Position numbers and translations under genes: made by a program
From: Gerris lacustris
Taxonomy: Eukaryota > Arthropoda > Insecta > Hemiptera > Gerridae
DNA length: 64,000 bases
NCBI GenBank assembly: GCA_951217055.1
Contig: OX578279.1
Location: 74,517,131 to 74,581,130 of the forward strand
Direction: 5' to 3'
Shown here: piece after piece, positions 11,436 through 23,345 of the stretch
Position numbering within the stretch: position 1 is the first letter of the stretch
Layout: each line of letters starts with the position of its first letter
Notes under the pieces: model-generated
Database searches by the model: none
Told to the model about the DNA's origin: nothing
The model's input: only the letters and a program-made list of their open reading frames with translations

Positions 11436-12444
11436 ATCTACTCGCGGCAGCAAAATTAAACATTACTTAACTGTTTTTAGGCTGGAAAGTACTATTTCCC
11501 TGATTTGTCATTAAAATATTAAAAACAGGCAGGAAAGTAGTTAAAACAGTCAGGAAAATACTTTCTCTGCCTAGGCAGGGAAATATTTCCCTGCCTAGGC
11601 AGAGAAAGTAACAGTGTTTACCACTGCGTGTCATAAACTCTTATTTTGGCAAGAACAGTTTATACTATTATCTCTATCGTATAACATTATATATTATAGT
11701 TAAATAAATAATATTTAATGATAAATAAACGTTTTAATAATAAAATAATTTGTCTATATTTGTTAATTCTGTTAAATAAGTTCAATAATTAGTAGATCTT
11801 TAATTAAAAAAAATAGTAGAGTCACTGACTAAACTGTAGCGTCATGTAAACATTGAACATCCATATTATTTTTATTTATTGAAGTCATTCTAGATTAAAC
11901 TAGCTACTTTTCTTGATGTATCCTAGTTACTTCTTTTCTTTTAAGCAATAGAAGATATCTTTAACACTTTTATTAATTTTTTAGTAAAAATATAAATAAA
12001 TATTTTATATTGCGTGCATTATTCATTCAGAAGTTATGTGTGTTATAAACGTGTGTTTTGTATTTTGTTCTTATAGATTGAGTTTGCTTTTCATTTATTG
12101 TTATTATTCCCAAGTTTCTTATTTGAACATTAATTTTAGTTAATACAATTAAAGTTATTATCTTTATTAATATGACACATAGTTATTAAATGTTATATTA
12201 ATAAAGATAACATTTTAGCAGCTTCATTTTTCAGCCGCAAGTAGATAAAATATTGTATGCAACAAGGCAGCAAAGGAAACATTTCTGCCTCGTTTATTCA
12301 TTGCCTTGTCAAATAGGTAAATTACCTGCCTCGGCTTCGCCTCGGCAGTTAATTATCATAGCCTGTCCTCGCCTTCGGCTCGGAGGCTAATCTAATCACT
12401 CGTCAGTAAAATTCCATTTTGCTGCCTAGTTACATAAATAACTA
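11436..12444 (+). mobile_element. Nested HC element (HC3) inside HC2
   Basis: Compared with the empty HC2 copy (rc of about 54490-54530), about 1 kb is inserted within GATTTTTTCTTTACAG. Its body is bounded by TATCTACTCGCGGC (about 11435-11448) and GCCGCAAGTAGATA (12234-12247). The cassette follows (12248-12444), with CTCGGCTTCGCCTCGG at 12332-12347 and the outer flank CTAGTTACATAAATAACTA. It includes a perfect 52-bp palindrome. No reading frame of note. Confidence 0.65.
11559..11610. repeat. Perfect 52-bp palindrome
   Basis: Twenty-six bases starting TACTTTCTCTGCCTAGGCAG are followed with no spacer by their exact reverse complement. CCTAGG occurs in each arm. Related single arms (aggcaggaaagtag, cagtcaggaaaatac) lie just upstream. 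Confidence 0.95.
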
Positions 12445-13151
12445 TTTCTTTACAGCTAGGAGTAATGAAAAGATTTTTTAAGTCCACGTAATGAAAAAAT
12501 GGATTTTAGCTATGTCTTTTAGGCTCTAAAGGTACTATTTCACAGCCTACCACGGAAAAAATTATTATTTGTATAATTAAAGCAAGCGTCTTACTATAAA
12601 TATATATTAAATATAAGAAAAATGTTGATCATGATGAGTTTATAGTGAAAGAGTATGTTTGTTAAAGGAGTTTGGATTGAAATAGGACTGTTTTCTACCT
12701 ACCCGGCCAATTAATTTAAAATATTATAAAATATATATCTTCCCTACTCTACAGCTTCTGCTTGTATCAGGGTGAAATTTTACATGATTATATTTTATTT
12801 ATTAACAAAACAAAGTGACATTTTTGACAAATATAACAAAAATAATCAAAACAAGTCAAGTAACAGGCTTCCTTAATAACACTTTTTCTGTCTTTTAAAG
12901 CTTACGTTTACGCGAGCGTTGCGCGTGAACGCTTGGGCGGATAACGTTTTCCGACGAACCCAGCCTGGGCATTGGTAAAATGGACATGTGTACCAAATTT
13001 AATCTAACTTGGTGAGCTTTTACTCAAGTTATCGTCATCTGTAGATTTCGTGACGGATTTTCTGTGACGGTGATTTTGTGACGGTGATTTTGGTCGCTTT
13101 TTTCGGATTCACTCCCGGGCTCCAGAACGTGCCATAAGGAACTTCGTTCCA

Positions 13152-13830
13152 AAAACAATAAGATACGTGAAAGAATGCGAGGAAGCTATGTGCCAAACCA
13201 ATTAGTAGTCAATTTTTATATATATTTTTCACAAATTATATTGTTTTAAAAATGAAAAAAATACGTTAAAAATTATTAAAGCATTAAATAATAAAAATAA
13301 AATTTAATTGGATGAATTACTATAAGATTGCGGTTAGTTTTATTTTCAATATTACTTTTTATACAGAACTTATATTTAGAAGGTAAAAAAGTCAAGAATT
13401 GATAAGACAGCAGTTAGAAGTATTCTGTCATCTGAAGAAATAGACGGCACTGATATAAAGTCAGGCATTCAGACCCGGGACTAGAGACATATCAAGGCAA
13501 TATGGAGAGGCTGGGTAATATCTTTTCACTGTATCATATCAAGATAATATCGTATATATATTTCATATCGGTATCATATGGCTGGACAGGAAGCCATTAG
13601 CAGAAGAGCTCTTCTCTCTTTTCATGACGTCTTCAAATGGCAGCGGTCACTTGAAAATCGTCTTATATATACTGAAGAACTCAAATCCATTACTTTGACA
13701 CACTTCATCTTAATATAAAAGAGATATGAGAACGATTAACTTTCATGTTGAAAGTAGAAGAAACTTACATTGTATCGTACCCAACACTAAGTGGAAAGCT
13801 TATTGTAAGACGTAAATTTTTACAAATATA
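13152..13830. other. Family A 5' fragment, then unassigned DNA
   Basis: 13156-13210 is the rc of the family A start (GAGGAAGCTATGTGCC...). The remainder to 13830 is AT-rich with no recognised gene. Confidence 0.55.
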
Positions 13831-14212
13831 CTTATAGATTGTATAAAATTATTTCTAAAGAATGAGTGTTGACGTAGTCCAATAGGTTACGAGCGTAAAT
13901 AAACTTATAGATTCTGTAAAAGTAATTCTAAAGAATGAGTGTCGACGAAGTTCAGTAGGTATACGAGTGCAAAACGTTATAGATTCTGTAAAAGTAATTC
14001 TAAAGAATGAGTGTCGACGTAGTTCAGTAGGTATATGAGTGCAACATGTTATAGATTCTGTAAAAGTAATTCTAAAGAATAAGTGTCGACGTAGTCCAGT
14101 AGGTATACGAGTGCAAAACGTTATGGATTCTGTAAAAGTAATTCTAAAGAATAAGTGTCGACGTAGTCCAGTAGGTATACGAGTGCAAAACCTTATAGAT
14201 TCTGTAATAGTA
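13831..14212 (+). repeat. 72-bp tandem repeat, about 5.3 copies
   Basis: Units begin TTATAGATTCTGTAAAAGTA at about 13831, 13904, 13976, 14048, 14120 and 14192 (spacing 73, then 72). Because 72 is a multiple of 3, a repetitive frame (14039-14287) runs through; it is not a gene. The array abuts the HC4 cassette directly. Confidence 0.95.
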
Positions 14213-14640
14213 CATTACGCGTCGAGTGCAGAAAGTAGCATTTTGCATGTGAGTGTGGAGTTTGCACCCGAGCGACAGCGAGGGTAGTAAAACCACACGA
14301 GCAATGCAAAATGCCGTTTTCGCACGAGTTGCGTACCGAACTTTATCTGCGATTGTTAGATTTAAATAATAAATACAGAAAAAATAATCTTGCTGTGTAT
14401 GTAAGTTCGTATCCCTCTCTTGATAGAGATGGCATTAATTCTTGAGTTGTATTTTTTGCCGAATTAATTATTTTTTTGGAGGAGTATTATTCTTCACATT
14501 TTCGTCAAAGTCACTTGATTCACTCGTTGTATTTCACTAAAAACTCGATATAAACAGTTACTTTAATAAAAGAACATAATAATTCATTAAAGAAAAGAAT
14601 TACAGTCTTAATTCATTAAAGAACAAGAATAGACTGGATT
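14208..14640 (-). mobile_element. Hairpin-cassette element HC4, right end lost
   Basis: Cassette from TACATTACGCGTCGAGTGC to GCACGAGTTGCGTACC. The hairpin has arms GCATTTTGCAT/GCAAAATGC and core CCCGAGCGACAGCGAGGG. The body begins TTTATCTGCGATTG. It is nearly identical to 56131-56440 over about 310 bp, then diverges. Confidence 0.7.
14390..14527 (-). pseudogene. Broken copy of the HC-encoded N-terminal frame
   Basis: Aligns with the open frames at 34386-34523 and 56312-56449. The start codon is ACG, and an in-frame stop follows about 20 codons in after a run of A. The downstream TTNELMPSLSR-like part is still recognisable in another frame. Decayed. Confidence 0.65.
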
Positions 14641-15490
14641 GACTCTTAGATTATTAATTTATCACCAGCTGTTATCAACTCCTACTTATTATATAATCAA
14701 TAGAGTTAGTTTTATGAAATTAATAATTACATTTATTTACTTTATCTTGATTTGTAAATGTAAAATAATAAATTAATGAAAATATTCTAATCACGTGATC
14801 GTTTGGATTTATTATTTTTTAATACTATAAGAATGCACGCATTAAACATATTATAATATTATTATTATCATCGTACAATAATATTCTTCAACATTTTTTA
14901 AGTTTATTATAAAACTCTGCATATTATTTTTTTCATTAAATTTATGTACATCGTAATTTTGTTTTTTAGTCGATAAGTGGTTTCTACAACACACGTACTA
15001 ATGTGAGTGTTTTTCATGTTTACACTTCTTTCAGAAACCACTGAAAAGTTTTATTTAAAAATGCAAATTTATTTTAGAATCGAGTATATACCCCTCTAGA
15101 AATCAGTTTACACAAATACCCCGTCTCGTTGTTGTGCTGAAAAAAAAAATTAAAAGGAATACAAAAAATGGTCGACAGATAAAATTGTACTTTCAAATTT
15201 GATATGTAAATTTATTCATTTTTTTATTTTTTTTTTTTTGTGGCAACATAGACAATCCTGCAAGTTCGTTACCAAAAAATTTCATTCCCTCCCCCCTCCT
15301 CATTCCTAGTTTGGCTTTGCAATTATTCAAAAAAATTGAAAGAATGCTCGACCATTTTTCCCCCGGATTTTTTTTGTAGTTCTTCCCCGTTTTCTTTTTT
15401 CGATATCAAACTCTGATTAATTTTTCTCATCATCTTTATCCTGAGACAAGATTAAAAAAGTAGCAACAGAAAATCAATATATATGTATAT
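14641..15490. other. Unassigned AT-rich stretch
   Basis: No gene found. A short inverted pair GTGGTTTCTACAACAC / TTTCAGAAACCACTG lies at about 14979-15044. Confidence 0.4.
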
Positions 15491-15492
15491 AC

Positions 15493-16445
15493 TAGCTGAA
15501 TACCCGTGCTTCGCTACGGGGTGTATTTTTTTCAATTTAATGGATTTATAAACTACTATCAAGAAACATTTAAATTATTTTACAAAGCGAGAATATCTAG
15601 ATTCTATCCCTCCCCCTTATTTCTATACCCCCTCCTCTTTGATAAGATAATTTGCTGATATCCCAAATTAGTAATTCATTCCGACTAAGTTATTAAAAAG
15701 GAAAAGCAGTGGTATTTACCTTCTGTCCCCCCCCCTCCCCGTGTCATTTTACATCCCTTGGTTGAAATTTGAATTATCTTTTATTAATATACATGCTTAC
15801 ATCCAAAATAAGAGGTCTTTCTCAAGCATTAACTTCCTTGAAGATCGGTCTGGGCTCAATTCCCCTTCTTTTCTTACTCTGTCCTTATGTTCCCCTTATG
15901 GATAAAATTTTAGAAAATCTCTATTGGCAGATATCAATATAATTTTGAAATTATTATACTACGTATACACCCTTAGATTCTATTTTAGCATTTTAAAGAA
16001 GTGGTCATGATTATGTTAATAAAGGTTTATGCACGGTAAGGCGTGATTTATTAACTATTGGGTTAATATCTAAAAATAAATTTAAATATTTTTTGACAGT
16101 GATTGAAAAGTAATTTCTTTAACAGTTTTTCCTACATAAATTTCCACAAAACATAAAATATGGTCAGTAGTTTCTTCTGCAATTTTGGTTAAATACATTT
16201 TTTAAAATGTTCTCTTAAAGAGCCTTTCAACGATATGCATCATTAAAAGTATTCATTACTTTGACATTTGTACCCCGTACCCCTGGGTACAAAAATAAAA
16301 ATTTCGCAAAATCCTTTCTTAGTGGATGCCTATGATATGAACCGAGTATATCCTCAAAATTTCAAGTCTCTCGGTTAAGCAGATTTTGCTGTGCGTTGAT
16401 TCTATGTCAGTCAGTCAATCAGGACATTGCCACTTATATTATAGA
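15493..16445 (+). repeat. Family Y repeat, copy 1
   Basis: Begins TAGCTGAATACCCGTGCTTC followed by GCTACGGGGTG, and contains CTTAAAGAGCCTTTCAACG and TACCCCGTACCCCTGGGTAC. The same start and interior occur at 38242-39632. A fragment of the start (ACGTGCTTCGCTACGGATTG) lies near 48819. The opening phrase is one I associate with dispersed repeats in many arthropod genomes. Confidence 0.75.
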
Positions 16446-17387
16446 TTGTCTCTTAAATTCCACGTTTTTATTGTCCACGTGTTGTTCATTGTTGCTCGGC
16501 TATTTTTAGAAGCTTTCGGGATGTTTTATTTATTAATATATTACTACTGTTCTTAATTGATATTAACTATTTTTACAATATTTCTTTTTTAAACTGTTAA
16601 TTGAAAATAGTTTTTTTTTGTTTTTTTTTTAAATCATGACCCTCTCTCATAGAGATAGAACAAATATTTTAATTTATCTCAGCGACATCATTATTGTAAG
16701 TAAAGTAATACATTATTCATTACATTATTATAAATTAACAAAACATTATCAGATGAATTGTTTTTTTTAATTTAAAATTATTGTTAATTATTTATTCAAA
16801 CTTTTATTTAATTATATATATAAAAAAATGGAATTGTTATACATTATTAATTAACTCATTACGTATTTTTATTTATATTTTAGAACAATAAAATTAACAT
16901 GATTGAAAATTATCTTAAAAAAGGGTCGATATGTCTCAAAATGGGGAAAAAATTGTTTTTATCATTACCACACCTTAAAAATACATTAACTTAAAAAAAA
17001 ATCATCAAATCATAATTGTTAAATTAACTTTACTTGACTTTTAATGAACCACTTAAAGGCTTTTAATAGAAAACCAGATAAAAACGGGCCTTTATTATTC
17101 TAAGTTTAAAAAAGAAACAAAAGTAACATTAAATAAAAAAAAAAAAAAAACAAGCTGGCACTTTAAGCCAAAATAAAGTAATCAAATTAAGCCAATAAAT
17201 CTCTATTAACTTAGGCTGATAACCATTAAACTCTTTGAAATTGATCAAGCAATTCTCATGGTACAGAAGAAAAAGCTTAATAAAAACTGATAAAAACTAA
17301 GTAAAAAAAAAAAACCAAAAAAAACCTAATAAAAACTCCAACTCAACCTATGTAAATAAAACATTTAAAATAGAACCTTCTTTTAGA
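16446..17387. other. Very AT-rich unassigned stretch
   Basis: No gene seen. Several A- or T-homopolymers; TTAACT phrases become frequent towards the satellite at 17388. Confidence 0.4.
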
Positions 17388-18988
17388 ACCAATTAACTAA
17401 AGCATAATAACAAGACTTCTATGGACCAATTAACTAAAACAAAATAAGACTTCTATCGACCAATTAACTAAAGCATAATAAGACTTCTATCGACCAATTA
17501 ACTAAAGCATAATAAGATTTCTATCGACCAATTAACTAAAGCATAATAAGACTTCTATCAAACAATTAACTAAAGCATAATAAGACTTCTATCGGCCAAT
17601 TAACTAAAGCATAATAAGACTTCTATCGACCAATTAACTAAAGCATAATAAGACTTCTATCGAACGATTAACTAAAGCATAATAAGACTTCTATCGGCCA
17701 ATTAACTAAATCATAATGAGACTTCTATCGGCCAATTAACTAAAGCATAATAAGACTTCTATCGGCGAATTAACTAAAGCATAATAAGACTTCTATCGAC
17801 CAATTAACTAAAGCATAATAAGACGTCCATCGACCAATTAACTAAAGCATAATAAGACTTCTATCGACCAATTAACTAAAGCATAATAAGACTTCTACCT
17901 ACCAATTAACTAAATCATAATGAGACTTCTATCGACCAATTAACTAAAGCATAATAAGACTTCTACCTACCAATTAACTAAATCATAATGAGACTTCTAC
18001 CTACCAATTAACTAAAGCATAATAAGACTTCTATCGACCAATTAACTAAAGCATAATAAGACTTCTATCGACCAATTAACTAAAGCATAATAAGACTTCT
18101 ACCTACCAATTAACTAAAGCATAATAAGACTTCTATCGACCAATTAACTAAAGCATAATAAGACTTCTATCGACCAATTAACTAAAGCATAATAAGACTT
18201 CTATCGAACAATTAACTAAAGCATAATAAGACTTCTATCGACCAATTAACTAAAGCATAATAAGACTTCTATCGAACAATTAACTAAAGCATAATAAGAC
18301 TTCTATCGACCAATTAACTAAAGCATAATAAGACTTCTATCGACCAATTAACTAAAGCATAATAAGACTTCTACCTACCAATTAACTAAATCATAATGAG
18401 ACTTCTATCGAACAATTAACTAAAGCATAATAAGACTTCTACCTACCAATTAACTAAAGCATAATAAGACTTCTACCTACCAATTAACTAAATCATAATG
18501 AGACTTCTACCTACCAATTAACTAAAGCATAATAAGACTTCTATCGGCCAATTAACTAAAGCATAATAAGACTTCTATCGACCAATTAACTAAAGCATAA
18601 TAAGACTTCTATCGACCAATTAACTAAAGCATAATAAGACTTCTACCTACCAATTAACTAAATCATAATGAGACTTCTATCGAACAATTAACTAAAGCAT
18701 AATAAGACTTCTATCGACCAATTAACTAAAGCATAATAAGACTTCAATCGATCAATTAACTAAAGCATAATAAGGCTTCTATCGTCCAATTAAGTAAAGC
18801 ATAATAAGACTTCTATCGACCAATTAACTAAAGCATAATAAGACTTCTATCGAACGATTAACTAAAGCATAATAAGACTTCCATCGACCAATTAACTAAA
18901 ACATAATAAGACTTCTATCGACCTATTAACTAAAGCACAATAAGACTTCTATCGGCCAATTAACCAAAGCATAATAAGACTTCTATCA
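17388..18988 (+). repeat. 34-bp satellite array, about 47 units
   Basis: Unit: CCAATTAACTAAAGCATAAT + AAGACTTCTATCGA. Sequence variants fall in blocks: the 3' part is ATCGACC, ATCGGCC, ATCGAAC or ACCTACC. Units following ACCTACC often carry the linked change TCATAATGAG for GCATAATAAG. The linkage implies duplication of multi-unit blocks. There are no unique spacers, so this is not a CRISPR array. Edge units are more diverged. Non-coding (34 is not a multiple of 3). Confidence 0.97.
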
Positions 18989-19690
18989 ATATAAGCCTTT
19001 GATTTTAGTCTTTATTTATGGATATAATTATGATTTAATATCATATTTATTACTGGTTTGAGTAATTTACTTATTAAAAATAATGGCTAAAAAAATCTCT
19101 TTGTTAAACAACAACTAATTTAGTATTATAATCAGTAAACAATCAAAAAGAAATTTAATTAAATTATTAAAAATAAAAATCAATTAACTTTATCTTTAAC
19201 TTTTACTTCACCCTTCATAAAAATATCAAGATTATTCGCAGATAAAAAAAAAAAAATATAATAATGAAAAAATTAAAGAGTTCAAAAACGCAGAAAGAAA
19301 ATTGAATTAAATGATGTATAAAAAGATGATTTTGAGGGTAAAAAGAAAATTAAATACTTATTAGACAGGCCTCGACAGGAGCTTCTAAAATAATTTCAAA
19401 AACATCCTTTATAACTTTACTTTTCCGAAAGTTTTTTTTTTGGACTTTTTTATTTCTTTTGTTGTATTACAAAAAAAAACTGAGAAAAAAAAATTAGTAT
19501 AAGAACTTTTTCCTACATCAAAAAAATAAATAAAAGTTTTGCTTATTTCGTTGAACCAATATTTTTTTCCTTGACCTCCCAAAATAAAACTTATAATCTA
19601 CTCTTCAGACTCAAATCTTAAAGGTAAAATTGGGAAGGGGGAAATATTGAGCGTAATACCTAGGATAAAAAATTAAACAAGAGTAATAAA
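18989..19690. other. AT-rich DNA next to the satellite
   Basis: No gene or repeat recognised; many poly-A and poly-T runs. Confidence 0.4.
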
Positions 19691-19691
19691 A

Positions 19692-19786
<95 letters not shown>

Positions 19787-19787
19787 A
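19691..19787. repeat. (TA)n microsatellite with (CA)n end
   Basis: About 40 TA dinucleotides, then ACACACACACA. The minus-strand frame across it would encode alternating Tyr-Ile and is spurious. Confidence 0.98.
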
Positions 19788-20160
19788 ATAAATAAAAAAA
19801 AACCCAAAGAATAGCAGGGGTAGGATGAAAAAGTTTTAATAAAGCGATCAAACTCTTTAATCCGAACGATAATAAAAAATCAAACTTTTTTTCTCTCCTG
19901 AACAATACTTACAAATAGAGGAGTAAAATATAAAATTATAACGCTGAAGAATAAAATAAAAAGAAAAACTAATAAAACTTTATATATTATATTGTCAAAC
20001 GCACAAAAAACAAAATACTTATAATTATTATTTGTTAAGGTAAAAATTATTAGTTTATGGGATACAATTTCATTTTTAGTTTTTAGTAATAATAATAATT
20101 TTTAAATAGTTGAAGCACTATTGACACACATTTAATTAATACTATCTATCATCAGTGTGA
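19788..20160. other. Unassigned AT-rich stretch
   Basis: Nothing recognised. Confidence 0.4.
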
Positions 20161-20164
20161 AAAA

Positions 20165-20262
20165 TGTTTTACCTCCCCGAGATTCGAACCATCACCAGGT
20201 ATTTTCTAGACGCGAGAGTTTTGCCAGCACGTTAATCACACCTACCTGTGGCAAGTACAAGC
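20165..20262 (-). repeat. tRNA-derived SINE-like fragment
   Basis: On the minus strand GTGCTGGCAAAACTCTCGCG (A-box region) is followed by GGTTCGAATCTCGGGGAGG (B-box/T-arm, 20172-20190). The acceptor arms do not pair, so this is not a functional tRNA but fits a tRNA-derived SINE head. Confidence 0.55.
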
Positions 20263-21193
20263 GGCTAGCACCGCTAGTCAAACCTACCTCCTGGTTAATA
20301 ATGTCTTACATTTAATATTTTCCAGGCAGATAGCACTTCTTTAATATAGTACAGTGCCCAGTGCCTATACTTTTTTTTCAGTAACCTAATCATTATTAAC
20401 ATGTTTATATTGAGTTTTAGCTAAAAGAGTATTTTTAGCTCGTAAAGTATTAAAGCTAAGCGTGTAATTCATGTAGATGGTAATAGAAGTGGACTGTATA
20501 TAGGTGGGTTAAGTAAGAGAATAAGATTAGAATAAAAATTCATCTGGAATTATAAAAGATATATATTAGAGTTTAATTATGAACAAATATAACAAAAATT
20601 GGTAATATAAACAAGAACAGAAACGTATGGTAAGCGGAACGTGAGTCATGATGGGATACAGCTTGGGATGTTGCAATTGGTCTATTTTCGAAGGGTGAAC
20701 TTCTAGAGCAAGTTTTTATCGCCATTTTGAAAAATCTATGTAAGTATATTGGTGATCTACTTTCCAAAACCTTTAAAATGATACCCCACTTAACAATTTC
20801 AAAAAATAAAATATTTTTCGATGAGCTCGCCTTTGCTTGCCGATTGCAGATAACTCGAGTTGTGAATGCCACAACATTTTTCCTGTTTTTGTGGGAAAAA
20901 AATTGTTCTTGCATACCATATTTAAAATCTCTAACTACAATAGGTTGGGGGATATGTACCAAGATGCGACGGACGGACGAACTACCAAAAGCATAAGGAT
21001 TTTCTACAATGATCTCAAAACCCTAAAAAACAATTTTAAAATTCTAAATGATAAATGTAATTAACAACAGGTAAAAGAGGAGGTTGAAAACTGCTGCTAT
21101 CTGGGTTGAACAATATACATTAATAAAACACTAAATGCTTTTAACTAATTAAATGCTTCAAAAATGACTTCATTTTCAACAAATTATGTTTTT
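20263..21193. other. Unassigned; overlapping frames without recognisable domains
   Basis: The 20573-20962 minus frame (129 residues) and the 20727-20996 plus frame overlap on opposite strands. Neither shows a domain, and the region includes GGACGGACGAAC near 20970, a repeat-tail-like phrase. Confidence 0.4.
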
Positions 21194-22345
21194 AATAGGT
21201 TTGTTCCAACCACCAGTTCCGAATCAGTTTCGGATTAGTCCGTGATTGACGTAATGCGCATGCGCGATCACTGACCGTTGGGAATTGATTTGTGATTTCG
21301 TTTTTGTTGGAACGCTCCTTTCTCGAACCAAACTGTTTGCCGTGGTAGGTTTTAGCACTGTTATCAGAGAACTTTTTGAGTTGATCGTTTATGTGATTTT
21401 GCGTTCCTGTGCTATCGAAAATACCTGAACTTATTAATATTAAAGATATGGATGATGGATGAGTCAATATTTGATGAAGATAAGTGCCAGTCGCTTAAAT
21501 CAGGGCCTGATTTAGGCCGCCTAGGGGCTCGCACAACAAGGGGGCGCCACACCACAAAAGTTTCATTTTCTAATGCTAATTAAGCTCGCAAGTTGGAAGT
21601 AAAACCTACATACTCGTAGAGGATATGATGAAAATACATGCACACATTTTAGAAATGTTTATTTAATACATGAATTCACGATTTCATTTCGATTTACGCA
21701 ATTCACAATTTTCGGGCTTACTGAGGTGAGCCAGTTATAGTAGACTCACGGCACACTCGTATTCGTATTTTTATTGATATAACCTTAAATGCTCTTTTTT
21801 AAAAAAAAAAAACAAATATTAATCTTAGTCCAGTTAACGAAATAAATATTGCAGAAATAAATCGGATTCTTTCGATATTTGTTTGAAAATGGAATAAGTA
21901 TCAAATCAAAAGTCCATCTTGGAAAATAGGTCCAATTTTTATTTTTTTCAGAAATATCTAGAAAATGCCAATTATATGCACAAAAATTCATCGTTGCATT
22001 CATACAAAAACATTTTAAAAAGAACAGTTGATTCGCAAGAAAGGAGAATAATTATAATAGGCGAGCGAAATCAAAACAAAAACAATGAAGCGGAGAGGAA
22101 GGTTACGTTTCTGTTCACCCAAACCCCAAACTCAATCCCAAACTACTAGTCCCTGCCGCCGATCGCTGACTGCTCTGACTGGTTCCAAACTAATCCGTGA
22201 TTCAATCAGAGCGTGGTTGGAACAGCCGATTAACAGTCGGAGTCAGTCAGAGTTTGAGTTTGGGCTCGTTGGAACTCTTTTTTCCAAATGCGCATGCGTC
22301 GTACAGTTCCAAACCAGTTTGAAGAGTGGTTGGAACAAACCTAAT
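21194..22345. mobile_element. PIF/Harbinger-like TIR element, non-autonomous
   Basis: Termini AGGTTTGTTCCAACCACC at 21197 and GGTTGGAACAAACCT ending 22342, with AAT on both sides (21194-21196, 22343-22345) as a 3-bp TSD. Subterminal copies of GGAAC/GTTCC and GCGCATGCG occur inward from both ends (21254-21268, 22288-22298). Two short frames have no transposase motif. 3-bp TSDs and such termini fit PIF/Harbinger; this class is inferred. Confidence 0.7.
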
Positions 22346-23060
22346 ATTTTAGCATAATAACCAATTGAAGGGACCAGTGAATCAGTGGTGCTTAATCAGG
22401 CACCTCCTTGTAACCAAAGCCGGCCAAATGATATCCAAGTTAACTTTTAATCATCAAATTTGCTCACAGATGCGTTTTACAAAGCATAACAACTGACTGT
22501 CTCAAAATTACAGAAGTACCTAAGAATTCTCCAAGACTGCATTCAATTTTATTATTTTTCTGCTCATCAAACACTACCAATTTTGACTCGAATCCAAATT
22601 CTCACGAAGCAGCTTTATTTCTTAAATAGACTATCCGCTTAGTTCACTAGTATCCAACATATTTTAACCACCTTCAATACCAAGTTTTTGTCCACTGTTT
22701 AAATTGTTTTTGGCATTGGAAATTGGGTCAAGTAGTCTGGTCTTGCCTCGTTTGTCTTAATATCTATAATTTTTACCTCAATATTATTTTTCTTTTTTCA
22801 ACTATTTAACTATTTGGTACAGTTGGATAACTCTATTTTTTATAAAAGTTTTTATAATAAATAATAATGAAAAAATGTTAGCTATAATTTATTTTAAACG
22901 AAGATATTTAACTAAACTTTTCGTTTAGCTTCTTAAAAAAGGAACATATTTAGTAGATCAACCTTTATGTATTTTTATTCTACGTTGATTATATATCCTC
23001 CTCTCTTAACACACATGTAGTGACAATGTGTAATAACACAGATAACATGTTTAAACATTA
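22346..23060. other. Unassigned AT-rich stretch
   Basis: No gene or repeat recognised. Confidence 0.4.
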
Positions 23061-23345
23061 GCACTAGTAAATTAAAACGACCCGACACGACCACCCGTCG
23101 ACCACGACCGTCAGGGCGAACGGGGTTGGCCCCGACAGTTGGAGCGTGTGTAGGCTTGTCGGCGGACTAAAACTGTGGACGACCAACCACCCAACCGTCG
23201 GGAGCTCCCAACCCTCGATTCCTGTCCGGTCGGTTTGTGTGTAGCACAGTCGGCCGACTCCTCAACCCGACACGACCATAGTTATTTACGCACCAAGGGA
23301 GGAAACAAAGTCATTACTCCCTGAGAAACTACAGGTGATCGAAAT
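23061..23345 (-). repeat. GC-rich island with HC-like flank
   Basis: 23075-23275 is far GC-richer than its surroundings and has repeated CCCGACACGACCA at both edges (about 23080 and 23265), with TCGGCCGACTCC-type palindromic pieces inside. It is followed by ATAGTTATTTACGCACCAAG, which is the rc of the HC cassette outer flank. Probably an HC cassette or a relic of one. Confidence 0.45.

Larger units (their letters stand above)
11022..12564 (+). mobile_element. Hairpin-cassette element HC2 (host of a nested HC element)
   Basis: The cassette at 11022-11162 reads GAATAGTATATTATGTTACT, then an approximately 99-bp imperfect hairpin (11045-11143, arms CTGTGAAGTG/CACTTCACAG, tip GAGCGAAGCGAG), then CGCGTAGCATATGC. 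The body is bounded by TTTTTTCCGAGGTAG (11163-11177) and CTACCACGGAAAAAA (12547-12561). Related copies are at 54394-54926 (minus, empty) and 55731-56829 (plus, filled). It interrupts DKE between D and K with no obvious target duplication. No coding capacity seen. Confidence 0.7.
10835..13151 (+). repeat. DKE repeat copy, split by HC2
   Basis: D (10835-11021: TACGTGTGGTGTCG, GGAACGAAGTTCC, then AGTTAAGGCAAAATTAAA), K (12566-12800: GCTTGTATCAGGGTGAAATT) and E (12899-13151: CGTTTACGCGAGCGTTGCGC to GGAACTTCGTTCC). These are colinear with the uninterrupted 61904-62850 copy except for the HC2 element between D and K. Confidence 0.75.

Noticed and set aside
17388..18988. Regular 34-bp repeats as a CRISPR array
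   Set aside because: Units abut with no unique spacers, no cas genes are present, and the setting is eukaryotic.
19660..19905. Reading frame with long Tyr-Ile run (and the similar one at 25510-25740)
   Set aside because: Pure translation of a (TA)n microsatellite.
20573..20996. 129-residue minus-strand frame and its plus-strand overlap
   Set aside because: No recognisable domain, overlapping opposite-strand frames, and repeat-like phrases nearby; not enough to call a gene.
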